In this document: piece after piece, positions 27,380 to 39,100 of the stretch
How positions within the stretch are numbered: position 1 is the stretch's first letter
How the letters are laid out: each line of letters begins with the position of its first letter
NCBI GenBank assembly: GCA_037447605.1
Contig: CM074819.1
Location: 2,169,503-2,233,502, forward strand
Length of the DNA: 64,000 nt
Source of the DNA: Zygnema circumcarinatum
Lineage: Eukaryota; Streptophyta; Zygnematophyceae; Zygnematales; Zygnemataceae
Direction of reading: 5' to 3'
Position numbers and translations under genes: made by a program
Notes under the pieces: generated by a model
Database searches by the model: none
Told to the model about the DNA's origin: nothing
The model's input: only the letters and a program-made list of their open reading frames with translations

Positions 27380-29688
27380 ATGGCGTACTGGGATATGAGA
27401 ATGGTCTTCGCTCCCAAGGGCAGCCCTGCAGGCGCCGCTGCGAAAGCAGGCTCTGCGGGATCCCTTTGGAGCAGGTTCTTTGGGCGGCCTGCCCCTGCGG
27501 TGGTGCCGATCGTTCCGCGCGATGTAAGGGAGAGGCTCGCCTTCCGGTTCCATACTCTTGATTTTGCTGCACCAACGCCTTTTCGCCACGTGGCGCAGCA
27601 AGAGCAGGAGGTGGCGACCGTTCCGAGCGATGTAAAGGAGAGGCTTGCCTTCCGGTTCGATATTCCTTCTTTTGCTGCACCAACGTCCGCTGAGCAGGAG
27701 GTGGCGACCGTTCCGAGCGATGTAAGGGAGAGGCTCGCCTTCCGGTTCGATATTCCTTCTTTTGCTGCACCAACGTCCGTTGAGCAGGAGGTGGCGACCG
27801 TTCCGAGCGATATAAGGGAGAGGCTCGCCTTCCGGTTCGATATTCCTTCGTTTGCTGCACCAACGTCCGCTGAAACGGCCGCTGAAAAGGAGGAGGTCGC
27901 TAAAAAGGAGGGATTGTGGCGAAAACAAAGGCAAGAGAACAAGGCGATCAGGGATCGCTGTACTTCCATGGCGAGACAGGTACAGTCTCTCTTTTATCTC
28001 CTCTCTCTCTCTCTCTCTCTCTCTCTACTTGATTGTTAAACGACTCTGTAAGAAATGGAGAGAGAATCTCACCATGCTTCCAATGAGAGCTCGCCATGTG
28101 CTCCTAATAATGTGCTGCTTGCTTTAACTGTGATATCCGGACCGTAGATACATTTGTTGTGACATTCGTGATTCTGATAATAGAGATCCTCATCGTGATG
28201 GTTTTCTCTCAGATTATTTTTTTTTTTTTGATTATTATTATTTTTTTTTTCATTTTTTTTTTTTTCATTTTTCATCTCTCTTTGTTATGTTGCGCATTGA
28301 ACAGCTGGAGGAAAACTCGAAGCAGTTGATGAAGCTGGAGCAGGAGAAGAGAAGCCTGACTAGCAGGGCTGGAGAGATGGAGGCTCACATTGCTGAGCGG
28401 GAGGATGTACTGAACAGAAAGAGGCAGGCGGAGCATCAGGCGGCGGAATTTAGTGCAACTGAACAGAGAGCGCGTGAGGTTATTGGTTTAAAGTGGAAAG
28501 CTGTGCATGACATAGAGGCGGAGGCGAAGAGACTCAAGGTGTCAATGGAGGAGCGTATGAGGAAACAGGTTGAATTGAAGGCAAATATTGTCAAGGTGAG
28601 CTTCTTGGAGCTATGATTGATCTGTTCACGTACAGAAAAGTGTTGAAAGAGAGTGGACCTCTTTCCTTTCACTATTATATTGAATTATCGGCTACTTGTT
28701 TCATGTGGTTTTTGGAATGCTGAATTTGTAGTCTTTGTTTGATGCGAAGAGATCGATACAATGGTTATGTATGTGCTGGGATGTGCCGAGATGAGATGAT
28801 GTGTATTTATGATGGTGTGATGATGATGATGTTGATGACGGTGATGGTGTTAATGTTGATGTTGATGTTGATGTTGAACTTGATGTGTTCTCACAGGTGT
28901 GTGAGAAGGCAAAGAAGGCGAGGAGTTCTAATTTGCACCTACGGCTGAAGAGAAAGTACCTTTCCGACAACATGCAGGGGATGGAGGAAGAGAGGGAGGA
29001 GCTGAACGGTGAGGTTGTCAATTTGGAGCAGAAGAGGCTGCGCTTGATGACGGAAATTGAGACTTTCAAGAAACAGAATGCAGAGCGGGCAAATGTTCGA
29101 TCCCCTTTACCAGTTAGGGTAAAGGTTGAGCAGGAGGTAGGCGTTGGTGTGGGAGAGGCCCCTGCCAAGGGAAGGGAGAGCCAGGTGCCTTCACTCTCAC
29201 CTCCACATGTGAGAGTGAAGGTAGAGCCGGGATGTGAGGGAGAGGGAGAGGTCACTACCGCGGCAAGGGGTGGGCAGTTACCTTCACTTGTGAGGGTGAA
29301 GGCAGAGCCTGGACTCGAGAGAGAGAGGGAGGTTACTACCAAGGGGAGTAGGGAGGGGCAGGTACCTCCATTGGTGAGAGTAAAGGTAGAGCCTGAAATT
29401 GGTGTTGAAGTGGGAGCAGTCCCTGCCAGGGGACAGGAGGGCAAGGTATTAGCACCTGTGAGAGTGAAAGAAGAACCAGGACTCGAGAGAGAGGAAGGAA
29501 TGACTACCAAGGAAGTGAAGCGAGAGGAAGGAGCTGTGGAGGCTCCCATGGGCCTGAAGAGGCGCTTTCCTCATGGATCAACTCAAGAGAGTACCCAGAA
29601 GAGGTCAAAGAAGAGTTCCAAGAAGAGTTCAAAGAAGAGTTCAAAGAAGAGTTCAAAGCAGGTCAGCGAGCGACCGCATGAAGTCTGA
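27380..29688 (+). CDS. Unrecognised repeat/coiled-coil protein with multiple SUMO-acceptor-like motifs
   Basis: I do not recognise this protein. Three exons (27380-27979, 28305-28595, 28897-29688) total 561 codons and all join in phase 0. N-terminal exon: four 30-residue-type repeats around VPSDVRERLAFRFDIPSFAAP; the last three are exact 90-bp periods. The middle exon and the start of exon 3 are a long predicted coiled coil (LEQEKRSLTSRAGEMEAHIAE; LEQKRLRLMTEIETFKKQ). Then five repeats of about 28 residues each open with VRVKVE, VRVKAE or VRVKEE. These fit the SUMO-acceptor consensus (hydrophobic-K-x-E). The C terminus is basic, with four KKSS units, and could bind nucleic acid or serve as a nuclear signal. 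ATG chosen because the upstream leader frame looks non-coding. A nuclear, SUMO-linked structural or chromatin role is a guess only. Confidence 0.75.
27611..27880 (+). repeat. Three 90-bp in-frame tandem repeats
   Basis: Units start at 27611, 27701 and 27791 (GTGGCGACCGTTCCGAGCGA) and differ at only a few bases. A diverged fourth copy precedes them (about 27500-27610), with an insert encoding PFRHVAQQEQE. Confidence 0.95.
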
Positions 29689-31224
29689 TTGAAGGAAGCC
29701 ACTCACTGGTACAAGTCAAGGCTTTCTGAATAGAAAATTTGTGATAAGTGATTTATTTTTTGGATCACCTGCAACGAGGCGTTGCAATATTTCAGAGGCT
29801 CATTGTACAGAAGTTTGTTTGTCGGTTGGTCTGTCTGTTTTAGCTTTTTCAGATTTTTAGGGCATTGGGGAGCTGGCCATTTTTGGTGGTTCCAATAAGA
29901 CAGGTGTCTGAGGTGTTTCAGAGATTAGGAAGCTTCAAACATGCACTTTTTGGCCCTTTTGTTGGTTGAGAGTGAGCTTTGTGTGTGAGTTGCATGTGGA
30001 CGATGATGAGGATCATCGTCATTATAATCGTGATGATAACTTTGCTGACTGTTGATGCTGGTGATGATGATGTGAGTATGACCTGAATCACTTTGCATCG
30101 GGTCGCTCACTTTTGTATTTGTGAAAAATTACACCCCATAAACCCAAAAGCCTTGCATTGGCAACCATTGGCGATGGTTGGAACCAATGGTTTGCTGGCT
30201 TTAGTCAGGCACCGTGCAAACTGTTAGCCACGAAGCCTTCACCAGATGATTAACCAAACGGTCGAGGCCTTTTCTGTGCCCTGGCTGGGTTTCGTCAGTC
30301 ACCGCCTCGGCCAAATGGGTAGCCACGAGGCATCGCAAAAAGTACAGGAAACACCCTCCGAACATGGAACTCGCAGTTCCAATTCCAGCCCCGGTCCCAG
30401 TTGTGGTCGCAGTTCCAGTTCCAGTAGCAGTTAAGTTTTATCTAATTAGCAGTTACTTTGAAGAAATCCTTCCAGAAAAATATAAGACGATTAAAGCGAT
30501 TTTAGTTTTACTTCTAGTTTTATTCGCTGTTCTAGTTGCAGTTACAGTTCTAGTCCCAGCTCCATTTCCAGTGCTAGTTCCAGGGCCAGTTCCAGTAACA
30601 GTTGCAGTTCCAGTCGCAGGTCCTTCCAGTACAGTAATGGACAACAATCACAGTAACTGGACATTCATGGAACCGTTCCACGGCCCTTCAAGATCCACGT
30701 GCTGACGTGGCGCCCTCAGGAGGACCAAATCCCGCAATCCGCCCTTGGTGCCAGCGCGCGCTGAAAGGGGCCTCCATCCGACCGTCCATTTCCAGCCGCT
30801 CGACAATCGGACAGTCCATATTGGCCCATATCTTCGGGAGGCTGATCGGCCCCGCCACGTGGTAGCCTCACAATGGCACGTCACCGATAGGGAATTCTGC
30901 AACCGTTTTCTACGTCATAAAATAGAATCAGTACTCCAAGTTACTGTTTCCGTGTCACGGTTTGAAAACGTGCGAGGTAGTGGTTCTGTTGTATTGCAGA
31001 TTTTTTTGCAAACACGCGTCAGGAGGTAAAAGGGCGAGAGGGCGAAAAAGCGCCGAACGGCGGTCCTGAAGGTCGAGGGAGGGAGGCTCTTGGAAGCTCT
31101 TGGAAGCGCCGTCAAGAAGGAGAGAGAGGTTTTGGAGAGGTTTTGGAGAGGTTTTGGAGGGTAGAGGAGAGGAGGGGCAGGGTTTGGGAGCGTGAGAGCT
31201 GCAAGAGTATCATAGGGTGGGAAT
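29689..31224. other. Spacer upstream of the H+-PPase gene
   Basis: Holds the previous gene's 3' UTR, GATGAT-type microsatellites (30000-30075), a CAGTTCCA hexamer block (30366-30640) and CCACGTG motifs near 30693 and 30856. A diverged direct repeat lies at about 30200-30245 and 30283-30330 (GCTGG.TTT.GTCAG.CACCG...GTAGCCACGA). The last 200 bp contain GAGGTTTTGGAGAG repeats (31127-31160). No gene is supported. Confidence 0.5.
30366..30640. repeat. Degenerate CAGTTCCA hexamer block
   Basis: Two runs (30366-30436 and 30510-30640) of CAGTTCCAGT-type units with many substitutions. It is the opposite orientation of the 19100-19325 block. Translating the frame gives VPVPVAVPV strings, a repeat artefact. 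Confidence 0.75.
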
Positions 31225-34200
31225 ATGGTGGGGGAGGACGCCATGCTGCAGGCTTCGCTGAGTAGCTGGGGAGTGTGTCTGTTCATTCCCTTCGCTGCAA
31301 TAGTGGGCATTTGCTTTGCTTTGTATCAGTATACCATCGTGTCGAAGGTGCAGGTTCGAGGTCCTTCCTCGGATGGCGGATATCAGCTGGTTGAAGACGG
31401 TGTGGCGGATTCTGAGGTGATCCAGAAGGTTGCTGATATTCAGGACGCTGTGTCTGAAGGTGCGTTTGGGGGGAAAGTAGTGTCTCATAATAGTCTGTTA
31501 TTTTTTCTCAATAAGTCTTTGGTTCAGTCTTGCATGCGCGGTCGCTTGGTTTGTCCTTTCGTCCTTTTTGCTTACCTTCTTCAAGAATGTCCGTTATTGG
31601 AGGATGTTTTTTAAAGGTCTTATTAAGTGTGATTGGCATATGAAAAATAGCTTGCAGGTGATTTCTTAAGATTTTTTACTCTGGAACTACACAAGGAAAC
31701 TTGCCTTTTGTGTTTAATAATGAGCACTCGTGCTTTTTCTTGTGACAGGTGCTACTTCCTTTCTCTACACGGAGTACAGGTATCTGGCCGTATTTATGGG
31801 AGTCTTCAGCATCGTCATCTTCTTGTTCTTGGGATCCGTGGAGAACTTTAGCTCAGCCTCTTTGGCTGATGGAGCTTTCAGCACCATCGCCTTCATCCTC
31901 GGTGCTGTGACCAGCACACTCTCTGGCTTCCTCGGAATGAAGATTGCCACATGTGAGTCTCCCACTCGCCTTTTTTAATTTATGCTTCATCGCTACTGTT
32001 ATTTTGTGACTAAGCTGAAGTTCTTCATGTCCATTTGAAGTGCCTACATGAAGTTCAGTCGGTAGGTTTCTGTTTAATCTTATTGAATTTCTCTTCGATT
32101 GCCTTATCCTGCAGATGCAAATGCCCGCACTACCCTGGAGGCAAGGAAGGGAATCAAGCCTGCATTTGTCGTGGCTTTCCGCTCTGGTTCAGTCATGGGC
32201 TTCCTTCTGGCAGCAAATGGCCTAATCGTCCTTTTCTTCACCATTCTTTTCTTCAAGCTTTACTACGGCGATAACTGGGAAGGCTTGTACGAGGCGATAG
32301 CCGGCTATGGACTTGGTGGAAGCTCTGTGGCCCTTTTTGGCCGTGTAGGCGGTGGCATCTACACAAAGGCGGCTGATGTTGGAGCTGATTTGGTCGGGAA
32401 AATAGAGCAGGGAATCCCAGAAGATGACCCTCGCAATCCTGCGGTAAGTTCGTGGTCTTTCGTTGCATTCATGTTTTTTTTGTGGAAATCCATGTAATGT
32501 GATCAAAGCGCAGTTTTCTCCTCGTGCATGCACAGAAGATGATGGTGATTTTTCTGCCTTAGATGTTGAAAATACTGGGCTTCTAAAGATAAGCCAGTTC
32601 ATGTAAGTCAATTCATCACGTGAATTTTCTCTTGCGGCTGATTAATTCTGATTAATATTTTTTTCTTCATTTTTTTTTGTGCCATTTTGTATCATATTAC
32701 GATTTCTTAACGTCTTATTCTGATTTGTGCAGGTCATTGCAGACAATGTTGGCGATAATGTTGGCGATATTGCTGGCATGGGTTCCGATTTGTTTGGATC
32801 CTTCGCAGAGTCTACATGTGCCGCTCTTGTCATTTCGTCTCTGTCCTCCTTTGGACAGGAGCACAACTTTACTGCTATGTCTTATCCCCTCCTTATTAGC
32901 GGCTCCGGAATCTTAGTCTGCCTTGTAACAACTTTCTTTGCGACTGATCTCTCGAACATCAGGGGGAAGGCAGACATTGAACCTGCGTTGAAGAAGCAGC
33001 TGATTATCTCGACAGTGATCATGACGCCTGTGATCTTCCTTGTGTCATGGCTTGCCTTGCCAAGCGAGTTCACCATCACTGTCGTTGGACATGCGGACAA
33101 AGTTGTAAAGAACTGGTAAGTGTCAGCCTTTGTTTATGAAGCCTACGTGACTGCGTAGGTGTTATTGCCGGTACTTTTTTCTAATCGTTTTGGCAGGCAT
33201 CTTGCAGGCATTTATTTTTTGCAGTGGCGTCCGGTCTTTGGGCCGGTTTGATCATCGGATATGTGACCGAGTACTTTACAAGCAATGCTTACACGTGAGT
33301 TGCCCAACCCTTTCATTCTGCAGTTACCAACCTTGGGCTTGATGAGAGTTTTTGTTTGAGCTCAAGCAAGGTTTAGAAGTGGGAGGCATTTTACCTGAAA
33401 GCGGCACCATTTAAGTAGCTATAGTGCAGTTTTTGGAGCCTATTTCACTGAAGTATCACTTTTTTTCGTATCGTTACTTTTTGCGCAGACCCGTCCAAGA
33501 TGTGGCTGATTCCTGCAGAACAGGAGCTGCTACAAATATTATTTTTGGACTTGCTCTTGGTTATAAGTCTGTGATCATTCCAGTGTTCGCAATCGCTGCT
33601 GCTATTTATCTCAGCTTTTCGTTGGCAGCGATGTACGGAATCGCAGTGGCTGCCCTTGGTATGCTTAGCACTCTGGCCACTGGTTTGGCAATCGATGCCT
33701 ATGGTCCCATCAGTGACAACGCCGGTGGAATTGCTGAAATGGCGGGCATGGGAGAAGAGATTCGTGAGCGGACCGATGCGCTCGATGCGGCAGGGAACAC
33801 CACCGCAGCTATTGGGAAGGTGTGCAGACAATCTTGTCAAATCGGCGAGTCATCTGCTAGTTAACCAAAGGCCTTCATGACATGGCCGTTGAGTTCACGT
33901 AGTAGATTACTTGTTGCATTCGGTTGCCTAAGCATTACTGGGATCAAACTATTGGTCACATTCACGAAAGCCACGTCCCCTGCTTTGATTCCAGACTAAA
34001 TGAAGTATTGGCTATTATTCGTATTTGCAGATTGGTAGCACAGGGGTTTGCACCTGTTACTTGGTGAAACAATGATTGTATACTTCCCATTTTTTGGTGC
34101 ACTGACATTTCCATCTCTGTTTTCAGGGTTTTGCGATTGGATCAGCCGCTCTGGTTTCTCTTGCGCTGTTTGGCGCCTATGTGAGCCGCGCAGGGATTGC

Positions 34201-35206
34201 AAGCGTGGATGTTCTTAATCCTGAGGTATGTGCTCCCATTTTGACGCTAAAGGTACCCTATTTTGGATGTGAAGATGAGGTGCTTATAATTGCAAAATGA
34301 TCAAGGCATATTCATTACTTCCATTACCTTAGGCTTTCTGGACACGCATGCATCTGAAGGTAAGCCATACATCACCAAAATAGGTTCACTAAGCTCACGG
34401 CTTTCAGTATCCTTTCATGGATGTGACCAAGCTTGCAGGATTCAAGGTGTGATTTTGTAATTCTTCTTTTGTACAATTGCAGGCTTTCATCGGCCTTCTC
34501 GTGGGTGCCATGCTGCCTTACTGGTTCTCCGCAATGACAATGAAGAGTGTTGGCAAGGCTGCGCTGGCCATGGTGGAAGAAGTCCGCCAGCAATTCAGGA
34601 ACACTCCAGGCCTCATGGAAGGAACAGTGAAACCTGACTACAAGCGATGTGTGGAGATTTCAACTGCGGCGTCCCTCAAAGAGATGATTGCACCGGGAGC
34701 TCTTGTCATGCTGAGCCCCGTGATTGCAGGTGCACTTTAAACTAAGGGCTCGTTTTTCATGTTTCATGTTTAAACTATTTTGATCGGTTGCTGAAAGCAG
34801 AAGCGAAAGTTTTTTAACTTCCAAAACCATGCGAATTCGCCCTGTCTTTGCAGGGTTCTTTTTTGGAGTCACCACATTGGCTGGCCTTTTGGCTGGCGCC
34901 CTGGTCTCCGGTGTCCAAATCGCGATTTCCGCCTCCAACACCGGCGGAGCATGGGACAATGCCAAGAAGTTCATCGAAGCTGGTAACTCTGAAAAGGCCC
35001 GGGAACTCGGTCCCAAGGGATCTGATGCGCACAAGGCGGCTGTGATTGGTGATACCGTCGGGGATCCGCTCAAGGACACTTCAGGCCCATCCCTGAACAT
35101 CCTCATCAAGCTGATGGCTGTGGAATCCCTGGTTTTCGCTCCATTCTTCGCTGCCCACGGAGGGTTCCTGTACACCCTTGCGGACTACATCTGGGCGCTG
35201 TTTTGA
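31225..35206 (+). CDS. K+-dependent vacuolar-type H+-translocating inorganic pyrophosphatase
   Basis: Couples PPi hydrolysis to proton pumping into the vacuole. Nine exons: 31225-31459, 31749-31952, 32115-32443, 32733-33115, 33208-33294, 33489-33819, 34127-34225, 34483-34729, 34854-35206; they sum to 756 codons in phase, matching the usual plant length of about 760-770. Seen: hydrophobic N-terminal helix ([19 protein letters not shown]); the catalytic loop [20 protein letters not shown] followed by [53 protein letters not shown]; and the C-terminal [20 protein letters not shown]. Ala and Gly in [10 protein letters not shown] are the K+-dependent (type I, AVP1-like) signature; K+-independent enzymes have Lys and Thr there. 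All catalytic Asp/Lys motifs look intact. Convergent with SCAPER. Confidence 0.96.
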
Positions 35207-36132
35207 GTGGTGACCCCTGCTGCCCGGGTTAGCAGTTTTGGCGGTGGGAACCAGCAGTGAAAATCGCAGTTTTGAAGAACAATGTTTCTTGCTGTCATCC
35301 TCGAGAGAGTGTACATCTTGAGCTATGAGTTGGAGGCAGCGCAGCTTTTTTTCACTGTTGGAATTTGGGAGGCGTTCTGAACCCTGAAGTGAAGCAGACG
35401 TCTGATTGGTCTTTTGGGACATCAGAATAACAGATGCGGGGGTCTTGTTATTTGGCGAACATGGATGCATGTGCAGGTAAATTAGTTAGGTCTCCTTAGT
35501 TTCAGTGCTTGGAATAACGGAGTTGTTCTCCTTTCATTTCAGTGCCTGAGATAACAGAGTTGTACGATGGTGACATTTTCTGCAACGGTAATTTTTGAAC
35601 GTTTTTCCGGTAATTTCAGTGTCTGCTGGGCATTAATGGAAGTCGGCGTGTGTGTCTACTACCATCGGTACTGTCCCGCTCTGCTGGTTTTCATTTGTCC
35701 TTTCTGCCAAGAGGTGTTTGAGAAGAAGAATTTTCAAGAGTTCTCTTACGATATTGTGCCATTGAGCATCAATATATTATGACGAACGCAGGTAGCCAAA
35801 AAATGCATGTAAAAAGATTAATGCATCTTCAACTGGGGGCTCTAATGCGAGACCCTTCCAAAATTCTTCTCCTCAAAACTCCTCTTTGCAAAATGGAAAA
35901 AAGAAAGCTGATCCCTCTGCTTCTTGGAACAGCAGCACCCTCTTCTTAACTTTGATACTAGCAAAGTTTTTTTCCAACAGAAGCGAGTTTAACAAAAGAG
36001 TTGGTAGCATAAGTGAGTACGCGACGCCTCTTTTTTTTTTTTGAGTAGAGACAACAATCAATATTTCTATGACAGAACAACGACTACGGAAATTAAGGAG
36101 CTGACAAGGGGCCTAACTCAATGGAAAATTAG
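35207..36132. other. Convergent 3' spacer between H+-PPase and SCAPER
   Basis: Probable 3' UTRs of both genes. CAGTGCTTGGAATAACGGAGTTGTTC (35503 on) recurs loosely as CAGTGCCTGAGATAACAGAGTTGTAC (35542 on), a short diverged direct repeat. No gene is supported. Confidence 0.55.
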
Positions 36133-39100
36133 CTAAAATGAGAGGCCTCCCGAGTCCCTTTTCTGTGACCGACTAATCTGAGCAGCAAAAAAGTTGACTG
36201 CTCTATCACGGAAACCACTCGAAAGAAAGAAAAAATCATGTGAGATCACCGTTTCTGTGTCAGTGACCACTCCTTGACTACCTCCGCCAGCTTCTTTCCT
36301 AACCCTAAATTGACTCCCATGAGAAGCAGCACTCCCAGTCTGCCATGGCGGAGAAAAGGTGACAGGACCCCCAGCACCGTTTTTCAGCTGCCTTGCAATC
36401 ACCGATTGGCTATGAGTTGAACTTCCTTGAGCCCCCCCCCCACCGTTCATACTAATAGAGCCCTTAGAGGGCCGCTTAACTGCTGGGAAGGACTGAAGGA
36501 GAGAGTGGGAGCGAGCAGCGGTAGTATGGACAGCGGGAGAGGGAGATGAGGGCCCATTTGAGATGGGCCCTTCCTCTTCTAGGAAAAGATTTTTTTCTCC
36601 ATTCAGGTATGAATGGAGCCAAGATAAGGAGAGTCCTTGCTCAACTACACGACAGTTCTGCTCTGACTTGAAACAGGCAGCCGCCAATGTCCCAAGGAGC
36701 GAAGGAGTGAGAGAGGGTTCGATAAAGTAAATGAAGGGAAGATCGATGAGCTTGTGAAGGATAGTGGGGTTCTTCCCCCATCGTAGAACTGCTTGATTTT
36801 GAGAGTGAAGGAGAGAGAAATGGGCGATGAGAAGGAGAGTTTCATTAAGGAGAGACGCAATTCTGTCGCAAGAAGTCTTCCATTGGATGGTGCAGTGCGA
36901 AAGGAGAAAGCTGACCAAGTGGAAAAATTCAACACTTAAGTCCGGTTGCTGGAGGCAGCTTTGCAGCATGGCGAGGTCTCCGCGAGCAATATTGTTCAAA
37001 ATTCGCAGAACGGAAGTAGCCACCACCTCAAAATTCGGAGGTAAAGCTTCTGCAGCCTGCACCACATGGCCAAAAAAAAAGGGGTGGTTCAGCCTCTTTT
37101 CCCAGCACTTATGTGCTAGAGTTTTACTACACCCTAGTACAGTTAACAGTGTAAGTCAAACTGACATTTTTGCATCATGGAAACGCAAATGTACCTGCTC
37201 AGGAGACCCTCGTGGGGGATTGGCTTGCAAAAGGACAGCTGTAAGCAGTGAGGGCAAACCAGCAAGTCCAGTTTCCTCCATGGCTGCCAACACAGAGGCA
37301 GCTGCTCTACTGGCTATAATGGACCCACTACTCCCTGTCAGCTTGCCACCTGGCGCAGTCCCATTGGCCGATACATTTCCACCTGTCAGAAACTCCCCTC
37401 CTTCTGTCCCTATCATGATGGGCTCTGTTTTTTCTGAGAGACTACTGCCACCTGTCAGCTCTTCGGGATGTTTCTCCACTGCAAGGAGTAATGCTGCTAC
37501 TCCCTCCTTCTCTCCAGAAGCTTCTTTTTGACTATTTCCTGCCTTGGATTCCTCCTCCCCATGTTTTGGCTCACCTGTGGTTTCCAAGCCTCTATTATCT
37601 TCTTCAATTTCCACCTTAGGTCTAAGTTGGCTTTCCAAAACCTGCTGGTTTGCAACATTGGCTGTCATACTCTCCAGCAGATTCAACCCAAGTAGGACAG
37701 GGCTCGCCATTGGAGCTCCCTCAACCTGCAAAAGTTCGCACGAGAAGAATCAAACATTCGGTATATCAAGCGCGTGTAACAAACAAAACAAAACAAACAA
37801 AGCAAAAACAAAACAAAACTTCACGACTCCCGAAAACTCTATGAACATGCTTTCACCACTCTCTTACGTTTACCCTCCCCTCAAATACCTCCTTCCCATC
37901 TTTCAATTTCAGTCAGTCGCTCTGATTAGCCATTGTTCTGACTTACATGTGGGCAGTCAAAAATAGCAAACAAGTCTCGCAGTCTCGGAACAATATCGCA
38001 GGCCACCACGAGCTCGAGGAGATCGTCCTGCATCTCTCCAGCTCTCTCCTCCGCCATCGGTTGGCTCAGAATTGCAGAAACTATCCACATTAAACTTTCA
38101 AGAACAATCTTCCCAGCATCTTCCCCTGCACTCATTACACCTCCTCCTACTTCCCCACCTCCTTCTACCACTCCTCCACCCTTATCATTAGCAATACCCT
38201 CCTCTCCCCCTGCTCCTCCTTTCCTCTCTGCAGAAGCTCGGAGAGTATAAGCACTTTCAGAGAAACTTTCAGGAGACTCTTGACTCTCTTTGACCACCTT
38301 CAAACTGACTTTGAATTCCCGTCCTTCCTCTCCTTCACTCCCTACAACTGCCCCTTCTCTGGATAGCTGAAGAGCAACTCCACCAGTTGTAGTAGCAGCA
38401 GAAGTAGCCCCTTTGTTCCCACCTTCCGAACTACTTTCATTTGCTAATCCTCTCAAGCTTAGCCCCCCCCCTGCACTGCTTGCCGTACTCACACTGCTAA
38501 AGTTTTCAAGAGCTATAGCCAGCATGGGAATAAGGGGAGGAAGAAGGTTTCTGGAGACAACAAAGTAGCGGCTGCTGGGAAGTGTAAGCAGCACTCTTAA
38601 GAGACGGAGGAGAGCAGCGGTAATACGAGATGCTTGCGGACGAGAGGTATGAGAAGCAGGAATAGCCGTTGCAAGATAGTCAATAAGACCAAGCTGGCGA
38701 GCTATAGTCAATTCCAACTCTCTCCCTTCAAGGAACTGCAAAAACAGGAAAGAGATGGTAGGCACTCTGATCAGGGAGAGAGGATAACGGACCAATCTGC
38801 TGGGCTACACAATTACCTGCAATTTGGGGTTTTTAAGGAATGCTTTACAGGAGTGCTTTGGGGTTGCAATTGTGTACTTTATGAGGTTAACCTGTCAGGG
38901 TGAAAGCGAATAGCATCTAATTCAGAAAAACCCACAGACAAAGTTTTTTTCTCAGATATCTGCAATAGCCCCCCCCCCCCCACCTTGATGAGCTCAGCCA
39001 CTGTTCCCTCAGTTGCTGTGAACCCCCCCACTCCCTTTGCTTCCAGTTGTCGTTGAAGCTCGTGCTGCCACCTGGCAATCTTTGAGCGGGCAATTCCCGC

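Noticed and set aside
27339-27934. Antisense frames of 170-213 codons over the novel gene's first exon
   Set aside because: They mirror the 90-bp repeats, have no splice partners and end without domains. The plus frame continues into two phased exons.
30364-30705. VPVPVAVPV frame
   Set aside because: Translation of the CAGTTCCA hexamer repeat in intergenic DNA.
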